64,000 bases of DNA from Isoetes taiwanensis (lineage: Eukaryota; Streptophyta; Lycopodiopsida; Isoetales; Isoetaceae): assembly GCA_021234155.1 (NCBI GenBank), contig JAJEKV010000056.1, positions 5,766,932 to 5,830,931 on the forward strand, given 5' to 3'. The notes under the pieces are model-generated. The model was not told where the DNA came from. It was given only the letters and a program-made list of their open reading frames with translations, and did no database searches. Position numbers and translations under genes: made by a program. This document shows, piece after piece, positions 10,643 to 20,650 of this stretch. Positions within the stretch are counted from its first letter, which is position 1, and every line of letters starts with the position of its first letter.

Positions 10643-11574
10643 GGCGAAGAGCGTCGGAAAGGAACAGGAAGAGCGGTGTTGCGAAGGCGGAGAGCGGAGA
10701 GCGGAAGACGAAAACGCAGATAGGCGAAAAGGCTCTAGGGCACAGAAATGTTGGCGAAGGGGCATGATGAACCAGCAACCTTTGATGGTGCCAGGTGGCG
10801 ACAGATGCGAAGGAGGTGATTGAGAGGCAAAATTTTGGCTAAGTCCCCAAACGGCAAAGGGAGAATCAATGAACGGTGGCGTTGAGACGTAAGGGAATGA
10901 TCGGATGTGACAGCTGGCGAAAGGACGCATATTAATGGTCGACGGGTGTGAAAAGAAGGAATGACAGTTAATGCTGGCAACTCGAAGTGGGATATCATTA
11001 AAACGAATGTGTCAGAAGGTACCATGGCTAGATATGCGGCGGGAGAAAAGATTCCCCAGTTAGAAACAGTCTTGCATTGCAAACACGTTGGCGAATTTTC
11101 TGGTTGGTCCACGTTGACAGGAGTCCGTCGGTTGGACTATAAAAGACGAGCAGGGGTCGAAGCTGAGATACCCGATGGCGCTCAGTATGTCTGCTGCTGG
11201 ACTTCACGACAAGTGCACTATCAAACTGCCTGGAGTGGATAACCTGTAAGATGGATTGCCTGGACCTGTGGCGGTGCCACAATCGTGGTATCGCAATGGA
11301 CGGGTGGTGTGCCGGGATGGCTGAGCATCCCGATCCCCTTACCAACGGGATGGAGGTGGTGATTCACCTGCGCTGGGATCCGGAGCAGAATTACTACTAC
11401 ATCCTGCGTATCACCTCTGCTCCAAACCCGGAGTAGAGGGTTTTTCTCCTTAGGATTTAGTAGATAGGGCTCTCAGCCCGTTTTTGTAAATAGGGCTCTG
11501 CCCATAGCGGAAATAGATGGGCTCTGCTCACATTTTGTAAAAACTTCACCTCTATAATATAAATATGCCGCTTG
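10643..11574. other. Spacer between extra ORF and integrase
   Basis: The strands disagree. The minus strand continues from the Gypsy pol with no recognised domain. The plus strand carries a TATA-like CTATAAAAG near 11137-11145, a 61-codon frame (11251-11436) and an AT-rich end 'ataatataaat' near 11556. A promoter-like and polyadenylation-like pair on the plus strand could be an LTR-like or small transcription unit. No second copy was found to prove this. Confidence 0.3.
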
Positions 11575-12246
11575 TTAGTCACTATCTGTTGTGTCTGTGT
11601 TTGGAACAGCATCTGGTGGATGATTGTCACTTTCTGTTGTATGAAATTGTTTGAGGCGAAAGCCATTAACCAGTGTAGGTAATGGAGTGCCATCTAGTTC
11701 GGCAAGCTTGAAAACACTTGGTTGCACAACTTGAATGATTTGATACGGACCAAGCCATCGGGACTTTAACTTGCCCGAAAAATTTTTGTAACAAGAAGCA
11801 TAAAGAAGAACCAAATCACCTTCGTTGAATGTTTTTGTTTTAAGACGTTTGTCATGCAATGATTTCTGCAACTGTTGTCCATGAAGAACATGAATATAAG
11901 CATCGCGCCTAAGTTCATCCAACTGTTCCAATTGATAAACCCTTTCCTTGAGTGCAGCAGGTGGATTATGGGCTGTAGCAAGTTGAAAACGGAGAGTTGG
12001 AAGAATATATTCAAAAGGCATGAGAGCTTCTTGACCATAAACCAGTTTGAAAGGAGTGTGACCAGTAGCTATTTTGAAACTAGTGTTGTAAGCCCAAAGA
12101 GCAGTAGGCAACTTTTCCTGAATCTGTTCATGAAGCGTCACAAATTTTCTTGAGAACTGTGATGAGGGTTTTGTTGGTACTTTCAGCCAAGCCATTGCCT
12201 TGAGGATAATAGGGTGTACTCTTCTGGTGTTGGATGTGAAGATCAT
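11575..12246 (-). pseudogene. Gypsy integrase C-terminal part
   Basis: The frame reads KLPTALWAYNTSFKIATGHTP, VYGQEALMPFEY and KLKSRWLGPYQI, the conserved end of Ty3/Gypsy integrases. The last ends in the GPYQI-type motif that precedes the C-terminus. Translation stops after a TDTTDSD tail at 11575. It overlaps the frame carrying the catalytic core by about 120 bp, so a single frameshift near 12150 separates the two halves. No chromodomain is visible, in keeping with a non-chromovirus lineage. Confidence 0.8.
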
Positions 12247-13795
12247 CCGTCAGCTCTTTGATGGTATGATTGACAAAATGCACGCCACGATCACTAACAA
12301 GTTCCGTGGGACAACCAAAACGCGTGATGATATGCGTGTAGAGGACCTTGGCTGTGCTGGCCGCGGTGTTGTCTGGGAGTGCACAAGCTTCTGCCCATTT
12401 GGTAGCATAATCCGTGATGACAAGAATATAGCGGGCACGGGTGTGCCGCGCCGGTGGGTCCATGGGCCCCACAAAATCCATTCCCCATTTGCTGAAGGGA
12501 TGTGGCGTGGCGACCGGCGTCAATGGAAGAGCGTCACGGGCCGTGGGCTTTCCCATACGCTGACAGACGTCACACGTGCGAGCATAAGCGTGGGCATCTT
12601 TAAAGAGCATGGGCCAGAAGTATCCTGCCAAAAGAATTTTGCGGGCCGTGGCATCACCACTAAAATGACCACCACCAAGCCCATCGTGGGCTTGTCGAAC
12701 AATATCGGGCACCTCGTGAGGGAGGACACAACGACGGAGGACCATGTCTTTGCCTCTTTTATACAAATGGCCTGCAACCATGGTATAGTCACGGACCTCT
12801 CTGAGAAACTGACGGTGGCGGGAGCGAAGCTTGTCTGGAGAGAGCGTCGGATCGGCGGGAGGAAGAGCACCAGTGAGAAGATATTGCTGAAAGTTGTGAA
12901 ACCAATGGGGCGTGGCCGTGACCAGGAACAATTGAGCATCTGGAAAGGCATCAGAAACACCCGTGGACGGATCATCCGTGTGGATGCGTGAAAGATAATC
13001 AGGCACCACATGAGATTTGCCTGCCTTATGAACAATTTCAAAGGGAGCGAACTCTTGTAGAAGGAGGATCCAACGAGCAATTCGACCCGTGGGCGTGGCT
13101 TTGTTGATCAAATAAAGAAGAGCTTGATGGTCAACAAAGAACTTGATCTGGCTACCCAACAAATAATGTCTGAACCGTTGGACACAGAAAACTAAGCCCA
13201 AAGCTTCGCGTTCTGTGGCAGAGTAGTTGCGCTCAGCAGGATTGAGTTTTCGGCTGGCATAGCGGATTGGTTTATCCGTGGTTTCATTATAGGCCTGAGA
13301 GAGAACAGCACCAATGGCAAAAGCAGAGACGTCAACATGAACGTGGAAAGGCCTGTCCCATTGAGGAGGAACAAGGACCGGGGCCTGAGTAAGTAACAGC
13401 TTCAACTTCTGAAAAGCAGCTTCCGCTTGGGAATTCCAAGCCCAAGTGGATTCATCACCCGTGAGTTTATGAATGCGGTCAGCTATAGCTGCAAGTCCAG
13501 GAATGAAGGTGGAATAGTAATTGACCTTACCCAGAAAAGAACGTGTCTCTTTGATATTAGACGGTGCTTGAGCTTTCAGTACACAACTGATCTTAGCGGG
13601 ATCCGTGGTGATGCCTTCTTTACTGACCACATGACCCAACAGAACGCCTGAGGTGACGCAGAAAGTGCACTTCTCAGGATTGAGACTAATGCCAGATTCA
13701 TCACATTTTTGAAAGACAAGCTCCAATTTATCCAAGTGATCATCCATGGAGTCAGAGGCGAGAAAATCATCTTGGAAGATCTGAAGAAAAAAGGT
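12128..13795 (-). pseudogene. Gypsy RT end, RNase H and integrase core
   Basis: This is the longest open stretch of the element, more than 539 codons. Just upstream of the first methionine (13747) the frame already contains the RT catalytic box as FQDDFLASDSM. RNase H follows with FHVHVDVSAFAIGAVLSQ, ATEREALGL and FFVDHQALLYL, supplying the D-E-D residues. The integrase zinc finger has H-x6-H (HDGLGGGH) and CDVC. The catalytic core shows WGMDFVGPM, ELVSDRGVHF and the E of YYPQGNGLAEST, so the D-D-E triad is present. The frame itself is intact, but the flanking pieces are shifted, so the polyprotein as a whole is broken. Confidence 0.85.
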
Positions 13796-14560
13796 TTATC
13801 CTTCATGAAGTCTTGAAAGACGAGAGCATGATCTTGTTTGAAAGGTTGAAGGAGAGTTTGACAAACCAAAAGGGACCACCTTGTAGGCAAAAAGTGCCCC
13901 ACCTGGGTGGTGAAGGTAGTTTTGAGTTGATCCTCTTGCTTGATAGAAATTTGATTGTACCCGAGAAACCATCCATAAAGAGTACATCTCATGACCCGGA
14001 ACTTCTTCCGAACACGGTGGCTGAAGGAAGCGGAAAGTGATCACGCCCGTGGCTTGATTGAGTTTTACGTAATCTCACGCAAACGCGGATCTTACCATTG
14101 TGTTTGAGAGCAATGGCGATGGGGCTCACCCATTGAATGTTTGACCTCATAAATCGGGCCAAAGCCACCAAGAGTTTGTCAATTTCAGCCATGGCGGTCC
14201 ACGGTAATTTGGGTTGAGCCTTGTCTTGTCATTGCTAGATTGGCGTGCATCGGGTTTGGTAGGAATGGTGAGTTCCCCAATTCTTTTTGATACCTCGAAG
14301 GTCTTTGTAGCTCCAAGCAAAGATATGTTTGAATTTCTTGAACGACATCACAAAGACGCGTGCTTTATAGGGCGGTGGAAGTCTAGCGACTAAAGCGGAC
14401 CGGGTTGATTGTTTCCAATGTCCACGATTTCCACGGCTGGAGTTTGAATGTGAGGAACAACCTCGTCCCCGAACCCGATGAGCGTGAGGTTTGAAGCATG
14501 ACGGAGGAGCAAGCATTTTTTGCGTCGTGAAGAAGAAAAAGAGGTTTGGCGTCATCAAGC
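13740..14560 (-). pseudogene. Gypsy RT N-terminal half, frameshifted
   Basis: Reading from 14560 downwards on the minus strand: FKKFKHIFAWSYKDLRGI (linker before RT), then AEIDKLL and SNIQWVSPIAIALKHNGKIR (fingers), then MDGFSGYNQISIK-like and YKVVPFGLSNSPSTFQ (palm). These segments lie in at least three frames with several small indels, so the RT cannot be made. The motif order is otherwise normal for Ty3/Gypsy. Confidence 0.8.
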
Positions 14561-14700
14561 AAGGGTTGCTTCATGGCGGCATTAACATCAACCGCTCAAA
14601 GAAGAAAGTGGGTCAGAAAAATGATCAAGTCGTTGAATGCGATTGCAGGAAGCCAGGTAAGGGTCCAAAAGAGCTGCCACAGCCTGGTCCTGATCGAGCG

Positions 14701-15561
14701 TCATGTCACCCCAAGGATCAGCATACTCAGGATAAGATGAGAGAGGGAGACCCGCTGGAGGTGCTTGAACCTCGATAAATATTTTGTGCGTCTTGAGTCG
14801 ATTGTCGAGATGGAAGGTTCAAAGATTTTCGGCCAGAGATCAATTGGCGGTTTCGGATCCATTGTGGCATTGAGATGGCCATCGGTGATAACAAGTTGGT
14901 CCATGGCCCAATAATGAATACTCTTAGCCTGGCGGAGAAAAGGTCGTCCAACCAGCATTTCATAATCACCAGGATCTTCTCCTGCTTTCCAAACACCAAA
15001 TTCCAAGGGGAATTTGAGATCACCAATGCTGATGTGGAGAAGAGGAGTGACGCCTTGAGGGCGCGTGATATGGCCATTTGCCAACTTGATGTCATAAGGG
15101 GCACGGTATAATTGTTTGATGCCCAATTGCTTCCTGAGTTTATCAGTAATGAGATTGACGGCACTACCACCATCAATTTGGACATGATTGATATGTTGAT
15201 TGCCCACCGTGGCATGCACCGTGGGTGTTGAAGTTGCAACAGCTCCTACCAGAACCATAGGAAGAGGTAACTGGTCTTTAAGAGCCGGACAGAGTTTCAA
15301 AATAGTGGCCAGGCTCAAAGGAATCTTGATCTTGGCAAGTTCCTCTTGAAGTTCCAAGGGAACATGTGAAAAGGGGTCCGCAGGGTCCAATGGAGCTGGG
15401 GACTGTGGTAAAGAAGCAGAAACTTCTTTGAGAAGCTCGACCTCAGCAGCAATATTTGGATATGGTGAGGCGTGCCGCACCGGTGGATGATGATGGTGCT
15501 TGCCGACGCTGCCGAGCTCGTGGTGGCATGAACATTTGCCGGTGTTCGACCTTCCGCACAC
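14701..15561 (-). pseudogene. Gypsy aspartic protease region
   Basis: A 286-codon frame contains VQIDGGSAVNLITDKLRKQL, the retropepsin active site with glycine at the usual Ser/Thr position. It is followed by an ILLG-type equivalent, YEMLVGRPFL. D-G-G-S protease sites are common in plant Athila/Tat-type elements. The N-terminal 60 or so residues overlap a second open frame (15880-15443), so a frameshift separates protease from gag. The C-terminal 30 residues run past the domain into another shift. Confidence 0.8.
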
Positions 15562-15880
15562 ATGAGTTTGAAATACTTTGTCTCACTTTAGGCATGACAT
15601 GAGGCATAAGTTTGTCAAGATCAGGTGCGAAGTGAACTTTTTTATCATCGTCATGAGGGACAGTGTCCACAGCAAAAGCAGGTTGCGTGTCATGAGGAAT
15701 GATGATCAAAGGGCGTGAAGCCCATGTGTGACGCGAGACAAGACCAACCCAATTTGACGGTTGGACAGGAGGGTTGAGAGCCTGATAAATTTCCTCCTGA
15801 GCTTGTTGATCCATAGGATTGGAAGTAGACGCAGCTTGCTGAGGTCTCTGTTGTTGAGGCGGCCGAGGAGGCTTTCTCAA
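15443..15880 (-). pseudogene. Gypsy gag-protease linker
   Basis: A 145-codon frame starts MRKPPRPPQQQ. It contains a hydrophilic linker with SNWVGLVSRHTW and then KKVHFAPDLDKLMPHVMPK. It connects gag to the protease frame and has no catalytic motif of its own. It overlaps both neighbours, which indicates small frameshifts on either side. Confidence 0.6.
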
Positions 15881-15938
15881 AAGCAGGGGCGAGGGCCCCG
15901 TTTACCATTGGCCACCCAGAGTTGATAAGCCGCGGAGG

Positions 15939-16934
15939 CTACGTAAGTGGTTGATTTGAACCCGGAAGTTGAACTTGAACTTGAGGAAGTTGAGGACACG
16001 CCGTGGTGGTGTGACCCCATTCATGGCAATGATAACATTGAGCTTTGGAAGGATCAAAGGGAGGTCGGTTGCCTGGTCCCCGTGGCTGCTGAGATTGCTG
16101 CTGTTGTTGATACTGTGGCTGTTGTGGAGTGTGATATTGCTGAGGCTGATATGACTGCTGTTGTTGAGGGGTGGTCTGGACTTGAAAGACCATTTTATTG
16201 CGAAAAGGTGTAGGATGGGAACGAGTGCATTCTTCCGTGGCGTGATTGCACATATTGCATCTTTTACAATGAGGAGGTCCATTTGAGGAGTTGCATTCAT
16301 TTGCCAAATGACCTTGATATTTACAAATAGTACACCAGATGTGAGCGTGTTGTGGATTTGCTTGCTGAGGTTGAACAGAGTTCTGAGGAACCATGACGGG
16401 GGGCATGAAAGGGAGTTCCTGGAGAGCAACACCCCTAGAAGAAACATTGACCGAGTGATTGACCAATTCAATGGCCTGCTCCAAAGACTTGGGACGCAAG
16501 TATTCTGTCATAAGTCGAATGGCAGGAGGAAGGCCCTGCAGAAACCAGACGAGGATCTGGCTTTGCGTGGGATACTCCTGGAGTTTGCTGACGAGAATGT
16601 GAAGACGGTCCGCAAAATCCCTGGCTGACTCCGTGGGCTCTTGTTGAAGGTCATTGAGTTGCTTAAGGAGTAACTGATCATCGTCCGTGGTGCCATAATG
16701 AGACAGAAAGGCAGTTTTCATTTCTTGCCAACTCTGTTTCCAGTGACTTTTGTTGGACATTAACCACTGATGAGGGGCGCCTCTGAGCGTGGTCGAAAAG
16801 ATATGAAATTTAAGTTGGGGCTGCGCATGACCATTCAGAATGGCCAAGGCTTCAAATTCCTCCATGTGTGCCGAAGCACTCTGATCCAGAGGTTTGCCTT
16901 TAGTGTTGCCAAAAGTGGGATAAGTCAGCTTCAA
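15939..16934 (-). pseudogene. Gypsy gag: capsid and three zinc knuckles
   Basis: The 331-residue frame starts MKLTYPTFGNTKGKP. A retrotransposon-gag (capsid) domain occupies about residues 20-165, with LRGAPHQWL and FLSHYG. Three CX2CX4HX4C knuckles follow: CTICKYQGHLANEC, CKRCNMCNHATEEC and CYHCHEWGHTTTAC. A Q/P-rich stretch lies between the second and third. Three knuckles is more than the one or two usual for plant Gypsy gag. The N-terminal proline-rich part is encoded separately at 18325-17783, beyond an insertion. Confidence 0.85.
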
Positions 16935-16966
16935 ATTATGAGTGGGTGAATCTGTCTATAATCTGC

Positions 16967-17570
16967 TCATAGAATATCAGGTACTCCATCTAATGTGATA
17001 ACTGCAAAGGCCTCATCTGTATGGACAAACATCATGTCATCCAGCTGGTTGGGTCCATAGCCTGTAGAGTCTAGCAGATACAGAATCCAGGAATCCCGGG
17101 CATCCTCATGGATCTTCAGTTTCACCTGGAAGTAAGGCCTGATCTCCTGGTTGTACCTCCAAATATCTTCATCAGCAAGCAATCGAGTGAAGGTAATACA
17201 GCTAATCACTTCTATCTTAAGCCAGAAGAGGGCCTCAATGGCTTCCTGATTGGATAGACGGCCCGTGGTTGGATCCACCTCATGTATGTGTCCTCCCCCA
17301 TGATGGCTCCTCAGCAGAAATTATGTCAAGCAAAGAGTCCAAATCATTAAAAAGGATGGAAAAGAATTGGAAGAAACCACTAAAGGTTCCTCGATCATAA
17401 TTCGATCCATTCCGTGCCCTATGAGCCATGGCAACCTCAGCAAGGAGAACCTGAAAGGTTGCTTTAAGTTCATTTAGACTAGGGGCTAACCCAGCACTAG
17501 CCACCTCATTTCTGTGTTTCCAAATGGCCCAGAAGCTTAGGATTCTGATTGTCCCCTTGAAAGGGAAAAT
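16967..17570 (-). pseudogene. LINE-like insertion fragment inside gag
   Basis: The minus strand reads FPFKGTIRILSFWAIWKHRNE around 17570-17505. This resembles the end of the zinc-binding RT-associated domain (zf-RVT) of plant L1 LINEs. An open frame continues (17504-17280), then after one frameshift (17278-16967) through YEVDPTTGRLSNQEAIEALF to LDGVPDIL. The second half is not recognised. The block separates the two halves of the Gypsy gag, so it probably inserted there. No poly(A) or target-site duplication was found. A captured host sequence is the alternative. Confidence 0.4.
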
Positions 17571-17782
17571 TTGATTGAGATATTGGAAGAGATAGACTTG
17601 ACTTTTGGATCACCTTTTACCACTACAATATACACTTTCCTGTATGCAAAGTTGCCAGGATGGAATTTTCGGCAGTCATATGAATTTTAAAAATAAGAAG
17701 CTAGTCAAACTTATCAGAGGGTGCAAATGATGCAAGACCTGAAAGAAAATTCCAAGACTGCCTAAGAAAATTCCAAGGGTGC

Positions 17783-18325
17783 CTAAGACTGCGTGCAAGG
17801 TGGTGGGGCTGAAAAACCCGGTGGTCCATAAAAAGTAGCATCTGGTGGGGAAGGGCCTTGAGAGCCGTCCTCATTGGGCTTGAGATCCGTGGTTTGATAA
17901 ACAGGAAGAGCGTGATGAAAAGATGGAGAAGTTGGAATGCCATGAACGTAGGAAGGGCCAAAGGTGACATGATGGTAGCCCATTCCAGCAGGGGGAGAAG
18001 ATGGTTGTGACGGAAGAGGGGTGTGACCTGAAGGGATATTGATATAGGTGTTGTCAGGAGTCTGGAAATAGTGAGGCGTGGGCTGAACAGGGGTATGTTG
18101 TGGAGATTGCGGTTGGGAACAATGACGACACACAGGGGGAGACCCTGGTCGAGAATGAGCACGAGGAGTAGGAGGTGCCGACTGAGCGCGTGAGCGGATA
18201 CGACCTCCCTCAATGTCATAAGCAGTGTCATACATATCCCGAACAGCCTCGCGTCGTTGATGGCGCTCCAGTCGAGCCGCCGTTTGGCAAAGAAGTTCTT
18301 CAGGAGTGAAACCTCGAGCCGACAT
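17783..18325 (-). pseudogene. Gypsy gag N-terminal proline-rich part
   Basis: A 180-codon frame starts MSARGFTPEELLCQTAARLE just after the primer-binding site, as expected for gag. After a short charged segment it becomes rich in P, S, H and Q. It runs to PGFSAPPPCTQS and stops near the insertion that separates it from the capsid part. The predicted start lies about 20 nt from the PBS, a short but plausible leader. Confidence 0.65.
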
Positions 18326-18344
18326 GATAGAAGGAAAAGAAAAA

Positions 18345-18365
18345 TCAGACCCGGCAGCGGCGACA
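18345..18365 (-). promoter_or_regulatory. Gypsy primer-binding site, tRNA-Asp-like
   Basis: One base inside the LTR on the minus strand lies TGTCGCCGCTGCCGGGTC. It resembles the TGGCGCCGTTGCCGGGGA primer-binding site described for Athila/Tat elements (13 of 18 positions by eye). Confidence 0.6.
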
Positions 18366-18366
18366 G

Positions 18367-18957
18367 TGTTTGGGGTCTGGGTTCGGGAACTCCTGCAAGA
18401 CAGCCCTCTGTGAGGACCCTTGGATCTAACAGGAGACTCCGGGGACTATGTCACGCGGGATTTGCAAGAAAAACAAAAGGAAGGGAAAAGAAAACAAAAG
18501 AGAACAATGAGATCACAATAATAAGCTTCCTTGATGTCAATGAAGATACATGAGCTCTCGAAATTGAGAGAAAACTGAAATGAGACAAGACTCAAAACTC
18601 ATCTAAAAACTAGAGCTCTAACTCTACTCATATATATAGTACAATGGCCTTTGGCCCAATATAGACACTCTGACTGATTTCGGTGCCGACTCCTGGAAGG
18701 AGGCCTGATTTGCAGGAATGCTAGCGGTGCCTTTTGAAGTGCCTGGAATCACGCTGACGCTGACGCGGGCGGTGAAAGGCCGTCACTTGTCTGAGCGCCG
18801 CCTCTTGATACCAGACGCGGGCTTTGACTGTGTGGTCTGCTGCTTGGTCTTTCGCTGGGCCTTTGACGACTGACCCGTGCCTGACTGAGGATCCTTGGAC
18901 TTGACTTGGTCCGTCGTATGCATGAATAGTCCTGTACCAGGAGGCACAGGACTAACA
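18367..18957 (-). repeat. Gypsy 5' LTR (591 bp)
   Basis: In element orientation it runs from TGTTAGTCCTG to CCCCAAACA, with canonical TG...CA ends. A TATA-like TATATATATGAG lies near 18639-18629. The AT/T-rich R-U5 part follows, and the PBS is 1 nt away. Boundaries are inferred from these ends and from the Copia sequence that starts immediately to the right; no second LTR is available for comparison. Confidence 0.6.
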
Positions 18958-18962
18958 GAAGT

Positions 18963-19231
18963 ACTGAATTGTTTTGTGACAATCAAGTTGCATAGCTATG
19001 GCCAAAAATCCAGTGCTGCATGAAAGGACCAAGCATATTGAGATGAAAATGCACTATATTAGAGACATGGTAAGTAAAGGATTCATTCAGCTAAGCTACA
19101 TCAAATCTGAAAACTAGCTTGCAGATATAATGACAAAAGGGTTAAGTTTCTTCAGATTTAAATTGCAGAGACATTAAAGTATGATACAGAAAGAAAGTTG
19201 GAGTTCATAATTTGTGATATGAAAGGGGAAT
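18963..19231 (+). pseudogene. Copia RNase H C-terminus and polypurine tract (second element)
   Basis: Translation gives CIAMAKNPVLHERTKHIEMK, then YIRDMVSKGFIQLSYIKSEN and LADIMTKGLSFFRF. It parallels residues encoded at about 56870-57100 of the complete Copia element. A polypurine tract (AAAGGGGAA, 19222-19230) follows. The left edge coincides with the Gypsy LTR, showing that the Gypsy element landed in this RNase H coding region. Confidence 0.85.
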
Positions 19232-19980
19232 TGTTAGGGTTCATATCAAAATTGCATATTGAAAGTTGAGAGAATATGCAGACAATGTTGTACAGTTGAA
19301 TGACACAGGGACAACATGGTAAAATATGCAGCACGGAAAAATCTATCTGAACATGATTTAGAAAAGATGCAAGAACACAATTGAAATTATATGTTGGTGT
19401 TACATCTAGGTTGATCTGGGTTGACATTCGACCTAGGTTAATGGAAGCATTCTTATTGTGAATGCTTAACCTAGTTTATTGTGGTTCGAATTGAACCATG
19501 GAATATAGTACGTGAACCATTGGAATAACAGGGGAATATTCGAAAGTAAAACGAGATTCATGGAGCCATTTATAGTTTGAAAATGTTCGGTCCAATGCTG
19601 TGCGGCCATGGAATCCGAGATGACCAAAGAACAGGCTAATGGTCTGGCCTAACCGCCGGACTCTGCAAATAAAAGAAGAAGTAAGATAGATAATTGACAC
19701 ACTGAGCTGGGAGGATCGAATTGAAGCGGAATAATACTGTGGTAACATAAATAAAAAGTGTTCGAGTTCTTCAGATGTTTTATTTCTACAGTGTCTTGTG
19801 TGGATTTTATACAATGGTTAAGCTTGGTTAAATGTGAATGGCCAATGAAGGATATTATCTAAGTTAATGGTGTGCTTGTAACTTAGTAAATTTGCTTGAT
19901 AATATCTCATTATGAGATTTGAGAATTGGACAATGAAGGTTGTTGTATTGTCTTCTGGGAAATTCTTAGTGTGCATTCTT
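19232..19980 (+). repeat. Copia LTR (second element), right edge uncertain
   Basis: It begins TGTTAGGGTTCATATC right after the polypurine tract. It shares a diverged core with the 52050 LTR ('ggagccattt..agtttgaaaa.g.tcggtc'), so the two elements are relatives but not recent copies. An ATAAATAAAAAG segment near 19747 may be the polyadenylation region. The right end is not fixed, but it must lie left of the LINE target site at 19988. Confidence 0.6.
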
Positions 19981-20011
19981 AAAGGCTAGGAATTATTGTA
20001 CCTCAAGCATT

Positions 20012-20584
20012 GTGATCATCTCGAATATAATTCCAGTGTCTTTTAATTCTAAATTTCTTACAGTTGCAAACTCTGTTCTTGCAGCATCCCATATTTATTT
20101 CTCCTCTGCTCTTGTTGCTCCCAAATCCATATATAATGAGCTGGAGAAAACTATCAGAAATTTCATTTGGGAAGGTAATCATTCAGTAAATTGGGACACT
20201 GTCACTAGGGCTAAGACAAATGGAGGTTTAGGATGCAAAAACTTATATCTGCAAGCCTGTGCTCTGGCAGACAAATTTATTTGGAGAACCTTGTCTGGAA
20301 ATAATTCTATGGCTTCAATTTTCATTAGGCATTGGATTGAAAGTTTCTATCCAAAAGGCCACCCATCTGTAAAGCATTGTCTTCCTGAGTCAGCCCTCAA
20401 TATTCTCCATCCTGGTAAAAACACCTCCCCTCTTATGCAAAATATGATTAAGGCTTGGAATATTGTGCAGGGTAGCTTTGAACCAACATTGGACTCTCAA
20501 AATTTAGCTAATAAATCCTATCCTATAGTATTAGAAATAGTCTTATACCTAAGCTTCCCTGCAATGGTAACATCCCTGCTTTGA
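20012..20584 (+). pseudogene. L1-like LINE RT thumb/connection fragment
   Basis: The frame shows the usual plant L1 region C-terminal to RT: VANSVLAASHIYFSSALVAP, then KTIRNFIWEGN, then TKTNGGLGCKNLYLQ-like and ADKFIWRTLSG. The whole N-terminal two-thirds of ORF2 is missing. The frame ends at 20584 through a shift and continues in another frame at 20651. Confidence 0.75.
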
Positions 20585-20650
20585 GACATCCGAAAATTTA
20601 TAGAAAATGGTCTGACTATGGTATTACTCATATCAAAGATTTAGATAGGA

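Larger units (their letters stand above)
11575..18957 (-). mobile_element. Athila/Tat-like Ty3/Gypsy retrotransposon, 3' LTR missing
   Basis: Reading the minus strand, the order is 5' LTR (18957-18367), primer-binding site, gag (18325-15939, interrupted), protease (near 15561-14701), reverse transcriptase and RNase H (about 14560-12900), and integrase ending at 11575. The PR-RT-RH-INT order defines Ty3/Gypsy. Two traits point to the non-chromovirus Athila/Tat group: the protease active site reads D-G-G (IDGGSAVNLI), and the PBS resembles the tRNA-Asp type (TGTCGCCGCTGCCGGGT). Multiple frameshifts disable RT. No matching 3' LTR was found down to 9 kb. The 5' LTR borders a Copia RNase H fragment, so the element probably inserted into that Copia and then lost its other flank. 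Confidence 0.85.

Noticed and set aside
11251-11436. 61-codon plus-strand frame with upstream TATA-like and downstream polyadenylation-like motifs
   Set aside because: There is no recognised product and no second copy. It is mentioned only as part of the spacer.
12200-12991. 263-codon plus-strand open frame
   Set aside because: It is antisense to the intact Gypsy RNase H/integrase frame, which has clear motifs. The plus-strand peptide has none, so it is a shadow frame.
18749-18986. Two overlapping minus-strand open frames of 67 and 77 codons
   Set aside because: They lie inside the Gypsy LTR and show only low-complexity Ser/Arg/Lys composition.
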